Shown here one piece after another: positions 54,206 through 63,999 of a DNA stretch of 64,000 bases (its first letter is position 1; each line of letters opens with the position of its first letter). The position numbers and the translations under genes are program-made. The notes below the pieces were generated by a model. That model ran no database searches. It saw nothing but the letters and a program-made list of their open reading frames with translations, and was not told the DNA's origin. Source of the DNA: Saccharospirillum mangrovi (GTDB taxonomy: Bacteria; Pseudomonadota; Gammaproteobacteria; Pseudomonadales; Natronospirillaceae); assembly GCF_003367315.1 (NCBI RefSeq), contig NZ_CP031415.1, forward strand, positions 2,540,001-2,604,000, in the 5' to 3' direction.

Positions 54206-56378
54206 CCTGGGCCGCCTTGGCCTGCTGGCGGTAAGCGTGCAACAGCGGCTCGGTGTAGCCGTTCGGCTGTTGCTTGCCTTTCAACACCAGCGCCAGAGCC
54301 GCCTGAAAAGCGATGCTGGCATTGAAGTTTGGCGCCATTGGCCGGTACGCCGCATCGTGCGTGTTTTGCCGATCGACCACCGCCGCCATGCGCTGCATCG
54401 TCTCGATGATCTGCGCTTCGCTGCACAGCCCATGCAACAGCCAGTTCGCCATGTGCTGACTGGAAATGCGCAGCGTGGCGCGGTCTTCCATCAGGCCGAC
54501 GTCGTTGATGTCCGGCACTTTGGAACAGCCGACGCCCTGATCAATCCAGCGCACCACGTAGCCGAGAATGCCCTGGGCGTTGTTGTCGAGTTCCTGCTGG
54601 ATCGACTCGGCGCTGAGCCGGTTTGGATCGTCGAGCACCGGAATCGACAATAAATCGTCCAGCGACGCCCGCGCCCGTTCACGCAACTGCGCCTGGCGCT
54701 CGCGCACCTCGACCTGGTGATAATGCAGCGCATGCAAGGTCGCGCCATTCGGCGACGGCACCCAGGCGGTGTTGGCGCCGGCGTTTGGATGGCTGATTTT
54801 CAGCGACAGCATCGCCGCCATCTCATCCGGCATCGGCCACATGCCTTTGCCGATTTGCGCCCGACCGGGCAAGCCACAAGCCAGACCGACATCGACGTTG
54901 TTGTTCTCGTAAGCGGCAATCCAGGCGGTCTGTTTCATTTCCGCCTTCGGCACCATCGGCCCTGCCAGCATGGAGCTGTGAATTTCATCGCCGGTGCGGT
55001 CCAAAAAGCCGGTGTTGATGAACACCACCCGCTCGCGCGCGGCGCGAATGCAGGCTTTCAGGTTCAACGTAGTGCGGCGCTCTTCGTCCATGATGCCGAT
55101 TTTCAGCGTGTTGCCCGGCAACCCCAGCGCCTGCTCGACACGCTCGAACAGCTCGACAGCGAACGCCACTTCGTCCGGGCCGTGCATCTTGGGTTTGACG
55201 ATATAGACGCTGCCGGTGCGCGAATTGCGTTTGTCGCCCAGGCGTTTCAAATCGTGCAGCGCGGCCAGCGCCGTCATCATCGCATCGAGCACACCTTCGT
55301 AAATTTCCCGGCCGTGGCGGTCGAGCACCGCCGGCGTGGTCATCAGATGGCCGACGTTGCGCACGAACATCAGACTGCGGCCGGGCAAGGTCAGTGGCCG
55401 GCCGTCGAGCCCTTGGTATTCCCGATCGTCCGCCAGCGTGCGGGTGACGCTCTGGCCGTCTTTCTGGAAAGTGTCGCTGAGCGTGCCACGCATCAGGCCG
55501 AGCCAGTTGCGGTAGACCTCAACTTTGTCGTCGGCATCGACGGCGGCCACCGAGTCTTCGCAATCCATGATGGTGGTCAGCGCCGCTTCGATGCACAGGT
55601 CTTTAACGCCCGCGGCATCGGTGCTGCCAACGCGGGATTTGTGATCGATCTGAATCTCGATGTGCAGACCGTTGTTGCGCAGCAAAATCGCACTCGGGTT
55701 TTCCGGGTCGCCCTGAAAGCCGACGCACTGCTGCGGATTCGCCAGACTGGTTTCGCGGCCATCGACCAATTCCACCACCAGATCGCCACCCAGCACGCGG
55801 TAAGCACTGACCCGCGAATGGCTGCACTCGGCCAACGGCGCAGCCTGATCGAGCAATTGCCGACCGTAGGCGATCACGCGCGCGCCGCGCACCAGATTGT
55901 ATTGGTCGGTCAGTTCCGCACCGTCGCTGAATGCGATGGCATCGGTGCCGTACAGCGCATCGTAGAGGCTGCCCCAGCGGGCGTTGGCCGCGTTCAGCGC
56001 GAAACGCGCGTTCTTCACCGGCACCACCAATTGCGGCCCGGCCTGGTCAGCGATTTCCCGATCCACCTGTTCGGTGCCGATCTGAAAATCCTCGCCTTCC
56101 GGCAGCAGGTAGCCAATGTCGGTGAGAAAGTCGCGGTAAGCATCGCGGTCGAAGGGTTCGCGGCTGCGTTCGGCGTGCCATTGGTCCAATTGCGCCTGCA
56201 AGCGATCCCGCTCGCGCAGCAAGGCATCGTTACGCGGGGTCAGGTCTTCGACAATGGCTTCCAGTTGTTGCCAGAGTTGTGCCGGCTCAATGCCGGTGCC
56301 TGGCGTCATTTCCTCGGCGACCAGGCGGTGCAGCGCAGTTGCGATCTGCAAGCCGCCCTCGGTAGTGCGGTCTGTCAT
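54165..56378 (-). CDS. glcB: Malate synthase G
   Basis: 737 residues, the normal size of the monomeric G isoform. It condenses glyoxylate and acetyl-CoA to malate, the second glyoxylate-shunt step. Conserved segments: [78 protein letters not shown] and ANWLLHGL. It ends with about 10 extra residues. Upstream lies an AAACGATCGTTT palindrome shared in part with the aceA promoter. Overlaps the hydrolase gene tail-to-tail. Confidence 0.96.
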   Translation of the reverse strand: MTDRTTEGGLQIATALHRLVAEEMTPGTGIEPAQLWQQLEAIVEDLTPRNDALLRERDRLQAQLDQWHAERSREPFDRDAYRDFLTDIGYLLPEGEDFQIGTEQVDREIADQAGPQLVVPVKNARFALNAANARWGSLYDALYGTDAIAFSDGAELTDQYNLVRGARVIAYGRQLLDQAAPLAECSHSRVSAYRVLGGDLVVELVDGRETSLANPQQCVGFQGDPENPSAILLRNNGLHIEIQIDHKSRVGSTDAAGVKDLCIEAALTTIMDCEDSVAAVDADDKVEVYRNWLGLMRGTLSDTFQKDGQSVTRTLADDREYQGLDGRPLTLPGRSLMFVRNVGHLMTTPAVLDRHGREIYEGVLDAMMTALAALHDLKRLGDKRNSRTGSVYIVKPKMHGPDEVAFAVELFERVEQALGLPGNTLKIGIMDEERRTTLNLKACIRAARERVVFINTGFLDRTGDEIHSSMLAGPMVPKAEMKQTAWIAAYENNNVDVGLACGLPGRAQIGKGMWPMPDEMAAMLSLKISHPNAGANTAWVPSPNGATLHALHYHQVEVRERQAQLRERARASLDDLLSIPVLDDPNRLSAESIQQELDNNAQGILGYVVRWIDQGVGCSKVPDINDVGLMEDRATLRISSQHMANWLLHGLCSEAQIIETMQRMAAVVDRQNTHDAAYRPMAPNFNASIAFQAALALVLKGKQQPNGYTEPLLHAYRQQAKAAQAKAGAENSSPAVV

Positions 56379-56532
56379 GCTCGGTGCCTCTTGTTTTGTT
56401 GTTGGCGCTGGCGCGCCTTTTTCTGGGCGTTTTTTAGGTCGTTCTGGTGTCGTGCACTTCCTGAGCCTAGGGACGGAAAAATAATTCGACTAATTTATTG
56501 TTGTTATTTTCACTATTCAGCTGATGAATGTT

Positions 56533-56544
56533 AAACGATCGTTT
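56533..56544. promoter_or_regulatory. Palindrome in the glcB upstream region
   Basis: AAACGATCGTTT, a perfect 12-bp palindrome 155 bp before glcB and just beyond the LysR stop codon. The half-site AAACGATC recurs in the aceA promoter (57651-57673). Confidence 0.6.
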
Positions 56545-56558
56545 GACCGAAACGCTGT

Positions 56559-57527
56559 TCAAAATTCCGGCGCTACCACTTCTTCGGCCACTTCGTTGAT
56601 CAAACGACGCATCCAACGGTGCGCCGGGTCGTGGTGCAGCAGTGGGCTCCACACCAGTTTGAGCTGGATCGGCGGAATCTCGAACGGCGGCGCTTTCACT
56701 ACCAAGCGCGGGTTCTCGGCCTGCAACAGCGCCGCACGCGACGGCACCGTCAGCACCAGATCGTTCTGCTCCGACAGCAACATGGCCGCCTGATAATGGC
56801 GCGTGAACACCGTGATGCGGCGCTTCTTGCCCAACTGGCGCAGCACTTCATCGACCCAACCGAGGCGCTGCACATCGCCTGGATCGACGCCAACGCTGAC
56901 GCCAAAGCCCGTCTTCGACACCCAGACGTGCTGGGCTTCGAGGTAATTCTTCAGACTGAAATTATCGAGGATGGGGTTATCGCGGCTGACCATGCAGCAA
57001 AAGTCGTCCTTCCATACCGTGGTCTGATGAAACGACTGCGGAATGGAGTTAAAGCGGTTGATCACCAGATCGACCTTGCCCTGCTCAACATCGAAAAAGC
57101 TGACATCGCTGGGTGTCATCAGATCGAGAATCACGCTCGGTGCGATTTCGCGCAAACGCCGCAGCAGCGGTGGAATCAGCGTCGATTCGGCGTAGTCGCT
57201 GACCATGATGCGAAACACCCGGCCGCTGGCGGCGGCGTCGAATTCACTGCGCGGGCGGATGGCGCGCTCGATGTCTTGCAACACGGTGCGCAGCGTCGGC
57301 TCCAGTTGGCGCGCGCGCTCGGTCGGCGTCATGCCTTCGCTGGTGCGGATCAGCAGCGGGTCGTCAAACAATGTACGCAACCGGCGCAGGCCGTTGCTCA
57401 TGGCCGGCTGGCTGATGCCCAGCTGGTCGGCGGCTTTGGTTACGCTGCGCTCGCGCAATAAAACGTCGAGGTAAACCAGCAGATTCATGTCGATGCGATT
57501 CAGTTGCATGGTGATTTCCGTCGGCAA
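56559..57527 (-). CDS. LysR family transcriptional regulator
   Basis: 322 residues: an N-terminal winged HTH (DVLLRERSVTKAADQLGISQ, then PAMSNGLRRLRTLF) and a periplasmic-binding-like effector domain (about 95-322). The NodD/LinR-like start MNLLVYLDVLLRERSVTKAA places it in that branch. A start at Met 57509 (MQLNRIDMNL) is equally plausible. It lies between glcB and aceA, divergent from aceA, and may control the glyoxylate shunt. Confidence 0.88.
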   Translation of the reverse strand: MPTEITMQLNRIDMNLLVYLDVLLRERSVTKAADQLGISQPAMSNGLRRLRTLFDDPLLIRTSEGMTPTERARQLEPTLRTVLQDIERAIRPRSEFDAAASGRVFRIMVSDYAESTLIPPLLRRLREIAPSVILDLMTPSDVSFFDVEQGKVDLVINRFNSIPQSFHQTTVWKDDFCCMVSRDNPILDNFSLKNYLEAQHVWVSKTGFGVSVGVDPGDVQRLGWVDEVLRQLGKKRRITVFTRHYQAAMLLSEQNDLVLTVPSRAALLQAENPRLVVKAPPFEIPPIQLKLVWSPLLHHDPAHRWMRRLINEVAEEVVAPEF

Positions 57528-57642
57528 AGTGACCGCATCCTAACCCAAGCACCTCTCCATTCACCACAGGAATAGCGAAAATAACGATTATAAATTAGCC
57601 AAATTTTTCAGCCGTCCCTAAGGTGAATTTATCGACGCCTAC

Positions 57643-57673
57643 CGATCAAAAAACGATCAACCTAAACGATCAA
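57643..57673 (+). promoter_or_regulatory. Repeated CGATCAA elements in the aceA promoter
   Basis: CGATCAA occurs at 57643, 57654 and 57667 on the same strand; the last two are within AAACGATCAA. The AAACGATC core is shared with the glcB-side palindrome. Confidence 0.58.
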
Positions 57674-57751
57674 TCTAAATACAGGGCGCCGAAACACAGC
57701 AGTCCCCACAACAACAAGCCCGAGCGGCAGCACAACCAAGAGGACGTTCCG

Positions 57752-59095
57752 ATGACGACTCCGACTACCGGAAACTACGATCGACAGCAGGAAATCGACG
57801 CCATCGCCCGCGACTGGGCAACCAACCCGCGCTGGCAAGGCATCCGCCGCAACTACAGCGCCGACGACGTGGTACGACTGCGCGGCTCGCTGAAACGCGA
57901 CAACACCATCGCCACCCGTGGCGCGGAAAAACTCTGGCAACTGGTCAACGAAGGCGGCCGGCCAGATTTTCGCCCCGACAAAGACTTCGTTAACGCCATG
58001 GGCGCGCTGACCGGCGGCCAGGCGGTTCAGCAAGTCAAAGCCGGGGTGCAGGCGATTTATCTGTCCGGCTGGCAGGTCGCGGCCGACGCCAACACCAGTG
58101 AAACCATGTACCCGGACCAATCGCTGTACGCGGTTGATTCCGTGCCCACCGTCGTGCGTCGCATCAACAACGCCTTTGAGCGCGCCGACCAGATTCAGTG
58201 GCAGGCCGGCAAACAACCGGGCGATGCCGATTACGTGGATTACTTCGCGCCCATCGTTGCCGACGCCGAAGCCGGCTTTGGCGGCGTATTGAACGCCTAT
58301 GAGCTGATGAAAAACATGATCCGCGCCGGCGCGTCCGGTGTGCATTTTGAAGACCAGCTCGCGGCGGTGAAAAAGTGCGGCCACATGGGCGGTAAAGTCT
58401 TGGTGCCGACGCAGGAAGCGGTACAGAAACTGACGGCTGCACGCTTAGCAGCCGACGTTGAAGGCGTGCCGTCGATCATCCTGGCGCGCACCGACGCCAA
58501 CGCCGCCGACCTGTTAACGTCCGACTGCGACCCCTGGGACGCCGAATTCCTGACCGGCGAGCGCACCTCCGAAGGTTTCTACCGGGTGCGCAACGGCATC
58601 GACCAGGCGATTTCCCGTGGCCTGGCCTACGCGCCGTACGCCGATCTGCTGTGGTGCGAAACCGCCACGCCGAATCTCGACGAAGCGAAAAAATTCGCCG
58701 AAGCGGTGCGCAAGGAATTCCCGGACCAGCTGCTGGCGTACAACTGCTCGCCGTCGTTCAACTGGAAGAAGAATCTGGACGACGCCACCATCGCCAGGTT
58801 CCAGACTGAGCTGTCGGCCATGGGCTACAAATTCCAGTTCATCACGCTGGCGGGCATTCACAACATGTGGCACGGCATGTTCAACCTGGCGTACCACTAC
58901 GCGCGCAAAGACATGTCGGCTTACGTCGAATTGCAGGAACAGGAATTCCGCGACGCCGACAAGGGCTACACCTTTGTGGCGCATCAGAAGGAAGTCGGCA
59001 CCGGCTACTTCGACGACATGACCACGGTGATTCAGGGCGGCAGTTCGTCCGTCACGGCGCTGACCGGCTCGACCGAAGAAGCGCAGTTCGCCTGA
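57752..59095 (+). CDS. aceA: Isocitrate lyase
   Basis: 447 residues. Cleaves isocitrate to glyoxylate and succinate, first step of the glyoxylate shunt. The active-site signature KKCGHMGGK is intact, with [18 protein letters not shown] upstream, [12 protein letters not shown] for metal binding, and [15 protein letters not shown]. Start at ATG 57752 by AGAGGA; an open frame to 57623 would add a non-conserved 43 residues. Divergent from the LysR gene. Confidence 0.96.
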   Translation: MTTPTTGNYDRQQEIDAIARDWATNPRWQGIRRNYSADDVVRLRGSLKRDNTIATRGAEKLWQLVNEGGRPDFRPDKDFVNAMGALTGGQAVQQVKAGVQAIYLSGWQVAADANTSETMYPDQSLYAVDSVPTVVRRINNAFERADQIQWQAGKQPGDADYVDYFAPIVADAEAGFGGVLNAYELMKNMIRAGASGVHFEDQLAAVKKCGHMGGKVLVPTQEAVQKLTAARLAADVEGVPSIILARTDANAADLLTSDCDPWDAEFLTGERTSEGFYRVRNGIDQAISRGLAYAPYADLLWCETATPNLDEAKKFAEAVRKEFPDQLLAYNCSPSFNWKKNLDDATIARFQTELSAMGYKFQFITLAGIHNMWHGMFNLAYHYARKDMSAYVELQEQEFRDADKGYTFVAHQKEVGTGYFDDMTTVIQGGSSSVTALTGSTEEAQFA

Positions 59096-59116
59096 GTGAT
59101 TCAAACCATTAAGACC

Positions 59117-59136
59117 GGGGCCGACGGGTTGGCCCC
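59117..59136 (+). terminator. Weak hairpin terminator after aceA
   Basis: GGGGCC-GACGGGTT-GGCCCC followed by TTCCCCTTT; the stem is strong but the T-run is broken. Confidence 0.55.
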
Positions 59137-59206
59137 TTCCCCTTTGGCGTCGCGTGCGGCGCCTTTTTCGTTGACCGTTGTATTTTCGTTGCCCGTTGTT
59201 TTTTCA

Positions 59207-59234
59207 TTGACAGTTCTGGGGTGCCACTTAGACT
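59207..59234 (+). promoter_or_regulatory. Sigma-70 promoter of the PheRS-like gene
   Basis: Perfect TTGACA at 59207-59212, 16-bp spacer, TAGACT at 59229-59234 (4 of 6). RNA would start near 59241 and leave a leader of about 190 nt. Confidence 0.68.
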
Positions 59235-59240
59235 GGCGCG

Positions 59241-59428
59241 CATGAACAACTGGATTCGCACTCTCCGATTTACTGACCTCCGAGCCTTGCAAGTGGGCGC
59301 GGCGGTCTGACTTTTCCTGTCTGAAAAGCCATCTCCGAGCCCCGGTTCGGAGGATTCCAAAACCAACGCATTGGAATGAATTTGATTCAAGCGTCCTCGC
59401 TTGAGTCCTGGCTTTTTGGAGATCAAAG
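59241..59428 (+). ncRNA. Structured mRNA leader with four consecutive hairpins
   Basis: Predicted stems by eye: CTTTTC/GAAAAG (59311-59328); CTCCGA/TCGGAG (59333-59352); ATTCCAA/TTGGAAT (59354-59377); TCAAGCG/CGCTTGA (59387-59404). CCTCCGA at 59277-59283 can instead pair with TCGGAGG at 59347-59353, so two mutually exclusive folds exist. Two short frames are in the leader: 22 codons from 59242 (MNNWIRTLRF...) and 18 codons from 59376 (MNLIQASSLESWLFGDQR). The second frame's TGA overlaps the ATG of the gene. No T-box consensus is present. Confidence 0.6.
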
Positions 59429-59432
59429 ATGA
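59376..59432 (+). CDS. Possible 18-codon leader peptide coupled to the PheRS-like gene
   Basis: ATG at 59376, reading MNLIQASSLESWLFGDQR, stop TGA overlapping the ATG of the next gene. It has only GGA close upstream, and its start codon lies in the third hairpin. May be chance; kept for its coupling to the gene. Confidence 0.3.
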   Translation: MNLIQASSLESWLFGDQR

Positions 59433-60556
59433 ATACCCAGCTCACCGCCGAGCAATTGGTCGCGGCCTTGTCACTGCGCGATTTAAGCAACCCGGCGCAA
59501 GGCCCGCACGCCATCCAGTTATTGCTCGACGCCATTCAAACCCACCTGACCGACACCTATCAGGCACCGCTGCAACGCCTGCCCGCCTCGCCTTTGGTGC
59601 CGGTGACGCAGAACTACGACGCGCTCGGTTATCCGCCCGACGGCCCGGCACGCGAGGCGCGTTACAGCCGTTATCTGTCCGACGACTGGATGTTACGCAC
59701 CCAAACTTCGGCGCTGGTGCCCACCTGGCTGCAATCCTGGCCGGACAAAACGCCGCGTCGCTTAATGCTGCTGACGCATGGCCTGGTGTACCGACGCGAC
59801 AGCATCGACCGGCTGCATTGCGCCGAACCGCACCAGGCGGATATCTGGATTCTGCTGCCTCGCTCGGAACTGATCGATGAACAGCGAATGGTGCGCACCG
59901 CCATTGGCGAGCTGTGTCAGGCGATTCTGCCCGACCAGGCCATCAGCCTCAGCCGCTCGCCCCACCCTTACACCCAGGACGGTCTGCAACTCGACGCGCT
60001 GACCGCCAAAGGCGAACTGGTGGAAATTGGCGAGTGCGGTCGCATCGACCCCGGCTTGCTGGCACGCACCGGCTGGAACCCGAACGACGTGACCGGCATC
60101 GCCATCGGGCTCGGCCTGGATCGACTGTTAATGGTGCGCAAGCAACTGCCCGACATCCGCCTGCTGCGCAACGCCGACCCGCGTGTCGCCGAGCAAATGC
60201 TGGATCTGGAACCGTGGCGGCCGGTGTCGTGGCAGCCAGCCATTGAGCGCGATCTGTCGATTGCCACCGACAACGCCACGGACGCCGAACTGCTCGGCGA
60301 TCAAGTGCGGCAAGCGCTCACCGATCAGGCCGACTGGCTCGAAATGGTGCAAGTGCTCAGCGAAACGCCAGCGCACGCACTGCCACCGCAGGCGGTCGAA
60401 CGATTGGGCCTGAAATCCGGGCAAAAAAACCTGCTGTTGCGGCTGGTGATCCGGCACCCGACCCGCAGCATCACTCAGGCCGAAGCCAATGCGTTGCGTA
60501 ACCGCGTCTATCAGTCGGTGCACCGTGGCGAGGTGATGCACTGGGCTAACGACTGA
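59429..60556 (+). CDS. Single-chain phenylalanyl-tRNA synthetase-like protein (mitochondrial type: PheS core plus FDX-ACB domain)
   Basis: 375 residues. A class II aminoacyl-tRNA synthetase core related to PheS carries motif 2 (GLVYRRDSIDRLHCAEPHQADI) and motif 3 (AIGLGLDRLLMVRKQLPDIR). It is followed by a C-terminal FDX-ACB anticodon-binding domain (about 280-375: QPAIERDLSIATDNA and LLLRLVIRHPTRSITQAEAN). This is the domain order of monomeric mitochondrial PheRS, not of the bacterial alpha2-beta2 enzyme. The insert GECGRIDPGLL aligns with the mitochondrial ELG/CG element. The PHQ in motif 2 replaces the usual FHQ. Function could be tRNA charging, an analogue-resistant paralogue, or amino-acid activation for another purpose. 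Single gene behind a structured leader. Confidence 0.8.
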   Translation: MNTQLTAEQLVAALSLRDLSNPAQGPHAIQLLLDAIQTHLTDTYQAPLQRLPASPLVPVTQNYDALGYPPDGPAREARYSRYLSDDWMLRTQTSALVPTWLQSWPDKTPRRLMLLTHGLVYRRDSIDRLHCAEPHQADIWILLPRSELIDEQRMVRTAIGELCQAILPDQAISLSRSPHPYTQDGLQLDALTAKGELVEIGECGRIDPGLLARTGWNPNDVTGIAIGLGLDRLLMVRKQLPDIRLLRNADPRVAEQMLDLEPWRPVSWQPAIERDLSIATDNATDAELLGDQVRQALTDQADWLEMVQVLSETPAHALPPQAVERLGLKSGQKNLLLRLVIRHPTRSITQAEANALRNRVYQSVHRGEVMHWAND

Positions 60557-60600
60557 CCAAACGACAGACCATAGGGCGTAAAACCTTCGGCCACTGATCC

Positions 60601-60638
60601 AGCCCAACGCACAAGCCTGGTGCGTTGGGCTTTCTTTT
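60601..60638 (+). terminator. Strong terminator after the PheRS-like gene
   Basis: AGCCCAACGCAC-AAGCCTG-GTGCGTTGGGCT followed by TTCTTTT. Confidence 0.93.
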
Positions 60639-60787
60639 AAGCCCACTCACAGCAAACCATTTTCGCTCATCGCCACCGCAGCCCGGCAATCCTCGGGTTA
60701 ATCGGACGCTGGCGCACTCCTTGCTGAGCGATGTCGCCTATTCAACTAACAATTGACTCACTAACGACCCCTGAAACAGGAAGAACG

Positions 60788-61582
60788 ATGTCCATTAAAC
60801 GCACCCTCAGCCGAATTCTTTTTGTCGCCGCCACCTTGGTCGGTGCCGTATCCGTCAGCCACGCCGACGTGCTGGAAGACATCCAACAGCGCCAGGTATT
60901 GCGCGTTGCCGTACCGCAGGATTTTCCGCCCTTTGGTTCCGTCGGTACCGACTTGCAACCCCAAGGTTTTGATATCGACATGGCGCAGTACGTGGCCGAT
61001 CAACTGGGCGTCGAACTGGAACTGATTCCGGTCACCAGCGCCAACCGCATTCCCTATCTGCAAACCCGAAAAGCCGATCTGGTAATTTCCAGCCTGGGCA
61101 AAAACCCCGAGCGTGAACGCGCCATCGATTTCACCGCGCCCTACGCACCGTTCTTTTTAGGCGTCTTCGGCGCCAGCGATCTGAGCGTTGCCTCAGCTGA
61201 CGATCTGGCCGGCATGACCGTCGGCGTTACGCGCGGCGCCGTCGAAGATCTGGAACTGGAAAAAATCGCGCCGTCGAGCACCACCATTCAGCGTTTTGAA
61301 GACAACAACACCACCTTGTCAGCCTATCTGTCCGGTCAGGTGGATTTGATTGCCACCGGCAATCTGGTCGCCACCGAAATTGCCACGCGCAATCCGAACC
61401 GCGCCCCGGAAGCCAAATTCATGCTGAAAAACTCACCCTGCTACATCGGCTTGATGAAAGGCGAAACCGCGTTGCAGGCGCGCGTTAATGAAATCATCGC
61501 CGGCGCCCTCGCCGACGGAACTCTGAACGAGATCTCCATGAAATGGTTGCGCGCACCGCTGCCTGCAGACCTGGGTGCCTAA
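60788..61582 (+). CDS. Polar amino acid ABC transporter, periplasmic binding protein
   Basis: 264 residues. Signal peptide (SRILFVAATLVGAVSVSHA) and a family 3 solute-binding fold: LRVAVPQDFPPFGSVG, GFDIDMAQYVADQLGVELEL, TRKADLVISSLGKNPERERA. First gene of a four-gene operon; binds a polar amino acid, identity unknown. ATG by an AGGAAG site. About 150 bp separate it from the previous terminator. Confidence 0.92.
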   Translation: MSIKRTLSRILFVAATLVGAVSVSHADVLEDIQQRQVLRVAVPQDFPPFGSVGTDLQPQGFDIDMAQYVADQLGVELELIPVTSANRIPYLQTRKADLVISSLGKNPERERAIDFTAPYAPFFLGVFGASDLSVASADDLAGMTVGVTRGAVEDLELEKIAPSSTTIQRFEDNNTTLSAYLSGQVDLIATGNLVATEIATRNPNRAPEAKFMLKNSPCYIGLMKGETALQARVNEIIAGALADGTLNEISMKWLRAPLPADLGA

Positions 61583-61591
61583 GCCATCGCC

Positions 61592-62254
61592 ATGCTGAAC
61601 TTCCATGACCTGCTGCCCTACACCGGGCAATTCGTGATGGGGTTGCTGACCACGGTGGAACTGACGTTGTTGTCCACCGTGATCGGCTTGATGTTCGGGG
61701 CGGCGCTGGCCGCCTCGCGTCAATACGGACCTGGCTGGCTGGTCGCCTTTGTCGCGATTTACGTTGAGCTGATTCGCAACACCCCTTTTATCGTGCAACT
61801 GTTTTTTGTCTTCTTCGGGCTGCCCGCGTTCGGCATTAAATTAAGCGCCTGGGAAGCCGGTTTGCTGGCGCTGATTTTGAACCTGGCCGCCTACAGCACC
61901 GAAATTATTCGCTCTGGTTTAGCAGCGACGCCTATCGGCCAATGGGAAGCCGGAAAAGTGCTGGGTCTGAGTTTTTCGCAGACCTTTTTCCGCGTCGTAC
62001 TGACGCCAGCCATCGAGAAAATTTATCCGGCACTGACCAGCCAATGCATCATCGTTATGCTCGGCTCGGCCGTGTTGTCGCAGATTTCCGTGCAGGATTT
62101 AACCTACGCCGCCAATCTGGTGCAGTCGCGAAATTTCCGCAGTTTTGAAAGTTATCTGGTTACCGCAGCACTCTATTTATTGCTGGCGATTGCGATGCGC
62201 AAAGTGTTCGATTTGATCGGCCAGCGCCTGTTCTCTTACCGGTCTTCCACATGA
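61592..62254 (+). CDS. Amino acid ABC transporter permease (1)
   Basis: 220 residues with five helices and the HisM/GlnP-type EAA loop region (LAATPIGQWEAGKVLGLSFSQ). N-terminal signature FVMGLLTTVELTLLSTVIG. Overlaps the next permease by ATGA; they form a heterodimer. Confidence 0.92.
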   Translation: MLNFHDLLPYTGQFVMGLLTTVELTLLSTVIGLMFGAALAASRQYGPGWLVAFVAIYVELIRNTPFIVQLFFVFFGLPAFGIKLSAWEAGLLALILNLAAYSTEIIRSGLAATPIGQWEAGKVLGLSFSQTFFRVVLTPAIEKIYPALTSQCIIVMLGSAVLSQISVQDLTYAANLVQSRNFRSFESYLVTAALYLLLAIAMRKVFDLIGQRLFSYRSST

Positions 62255-62907
62255 TTGAGTTCACCACTTACGACATCGTTCGCAACCTGTTGTTATCAAC
62301 ACGCTGGACGATACTGCTGTCGTTAATCGCCTTCGCCGGCGGCATCAGCGTGGCGCTGTTATTAACCGCCGCGCGGCTGACCCGCAACCCGGTTTTAAGT
62401 CGTTTAATTCGCGCTTACGTGCAACTGTTTCAGGGCACGCCGCTGCTGATGCAGATGTTTTTGTGTTTCTTCGGGCTATCGATGATCGGCATCGAAATTT
62501 CCGCCTGGAACGCAGCGGCACTGGCGCTAACGTTATTCACCAGTGCCTTTCTGGTTGAGATCTGGCGCGGCTGCATCGACACCCTGCCGAAAGGCCAGTG
62601 GGAAGCCTCACGCTGCCTCGGCTTAAGCTTCGTGCAAACGCTGTGGCACATCATTTTGCCGCAGGCGATCAAGGTCGCGCTGGCGCCATCCATTGGTTTT
62701 TCCGTGCAGGTGATTAAAGGCACCGCGCTGGCCTCAGTCATCGGTTTTGTCGAACTGACCAAGGCCGGCACCATGCTCAACAACGCCACCTTCGAGCCGT
62801 TCAAAGTGTTCGCTTTTGTCGCGCTGATTTATTTCGCCCTGTGCTATCCGCTGTCGTGGTACAGCAAGACGTTGGAGAAGAAGTTTTATGTCGCTCGTAA
62901 GCATTGA
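62251..62907 (+). CDS. Amino acid ABC transporter permease (2)
   Basis: 218 residues with five helices and the EAA loop IDTLPKGQWEASRCLGLSFV. Paralogous to its upstream neighbour. Its 3' end overlaps the ATPase start by 20 bp. Confidence 0.92.
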   Translation: MIEFTTYDIVRNLLLSTRWTILLSLIAFAGGISVALLLTAARLTRNPVLSRLIRAYVQLFQGTPLLMQMFLCFFGLSMIGIEISAWNAAALALTLFTSAFLVEIWRGCIDTLPKGQWEASRCLGLSFVQTLWHIILPQAIKVALAPSIGFSVQVIKGTALASVIGFVELTKAGTMLNNATFEPFKVFAFVALIYFALCYPLSWYSKTLEKKFYVARKH

Positions 62908-63616
62908 TGATGTCCATAAATACTATGGCGATCTGCACGTTCTGAAGGGCATCGATTTAAAAATTGAAGCGGGCGAAGTCATTTCCATCATTGGCCGCAG
63001 CGGCTCTGGAAAAAGCACACTGCTGCGCTGCATGAACGGTTTGGAACCCTACCAGCAAGGCGCCATTTCAGTGGACGGCAAAGAAGTGACCACCGAAGAA
63101 ATTCAGGTGCGTCGCCTCGCCAAAAGCGTCGGCATGATTTTCCAGAATTTCAATTTATTCCCGCATTTAACGGTGGGCAAAAACATCATGCTGGCACCAA
63201 CCATCGTGCTGAAAAAAAGCCGCGATGAAGCCGAAACCATCGCCCGCGCCATGTTGGAAAAAGTCGGTCTGGCGGAAAAATTCGACGCCTATCCGGAAAA
63301 ACTCTCCGGCGGCCAACAGCAGCGCGTCGCCATTGCCCGCGCGTTAGCGATGTCGCCCAAGGTATTGCTGTGCGATGAAATCACCTCAGCGCTCGACCCC
63401 GAATTGGTCGGCGACGTACTCAAAGTTTTGGAGCAACTCGCCGACGAAGGCATGACGCTGGCACTGGTCACGCACGAAATGAATTTCGCGCGCGATGTTG
63501 GCAACCGCATCATCTTTATGCACGAAGGCAAAGTCTGGGAACAAGGGCCAGCCAAAGCCTTGCTCGCCAACCCGCAAACCGAAGAACTGCGTAACTTCGT
63601 CAGCGCCGTGCTGTAA
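62888..63616 (+). CDS. Amino acid ABC transporter ATPase (GlnQ-like)
   Basis: 242 residues. Walker [10 protein letters not shown], signature [15 protein letters not shown], Walker [15 protein letters not shown], then the switch His in [10 protein letters not shown]. Energises the two permeases; GlnQ/HisP type. Overlaps the preceding permease by 20 bp. Confidence 0.95.
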   Translation: MSLVSIDDVHKYYGDLHVLKGIDLKIEAGEVISIIGRSGSGKSTLLRCMNGLEPYQQGAISVDGKEVTTEEIQVRRLAKSVGMIFQNFNLFPHLTVGKNIMLAPTIVLKKSRDEAETIARAMLEKVGLAEKFDAYPEKLSGGQQQRVAIARALAMSPKVLLCDEITSALDPELVGDVLKVLEQLADEGMTLALVTHEMNFARDVGNRIIFMHEGKVWEQGPAKALLANPQTEELRNFVSAVL

Positions 63617-63621
63617 CAAAA

Positions 63622-63654
63622 AACCCCGGCGACGCCAGTTAGCGGGCCGGGGTT
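63622..63654. terminator. Hairpin terminator at the end of the amino acid ABC operon
   Basis: AACCCCGGC ... GCCGGGGTT, with the better T-run on the minus strand; it probably serves mainly the converging gene at 63697. Confidence 0.75.
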
Positions 63655-63696
63655 AATCGTCCAGCGGGAATCCCGTTCCCGCTTTATCAAACCGTC

Positions 63697-63999
63697 TTAT
63701 TCACTCACCTTCATAAAATCACGTGCCCAGACGCGGTTTTCTTCCAGCGTGGAATAACGCACCGCCAGTTCTGAGGCATCGAGCGTGCCTTCGGCAATGC
63801 CGCGTTGTTCGCGCAGGCAATCGTAGGTGGCTTTGATGGCGGCGAAGTAGGCGGCGTGGCCGTTGACGACGACGCGCACGCCGTTGCGTGCCAGGCGTTC
63901 GCGGTCGCGCAGTTCGGGGTTGTCGTAGGCGACCAGCATCAACGGTACCGACAAATGCTGGCTGATTTCTTCCAGATGGTCGAAGTCTTTGATGCCGAC
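63697..63999 (-). CDS. Isocitrate lyase/PEP mutase family protein (oxaloacetate decarboxylase-like), C-terminal fragment
   Basis: The last 100 codons of a gene truncated by the window edge. [20 protein letters not shown] with DCLREQRG, and [20 protein letters not shown] with [17 protein letters not shown], match the PEP mutase/isocitrate lyase superfamily, closest to the oxaloacetate decarboxylase group (PA4872 type). Only the C-terminal part is visible, so catalytic residues cannot be checked. It faces the amino-acid ABC operon. Confidence 0.82.
   Translation of the reverse strand, partial: VGIKDFDHLEEISQHLSVPLMLVAYDNPELRDRERLARNGVRVVVNGHAAYFAAIKATYDCLREQRGIAEGTLDASELAVRYSTLEENRVWARDFMKVSE

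Noticed and set aside
59241-59428. T-box leader before the PheRS-like gene
   Set aside because: No AGGGUGGNACCGCG-like T-box core, and T-boxes are not expected in gammaproteobacteria; described instead as an unclassified structured leader.
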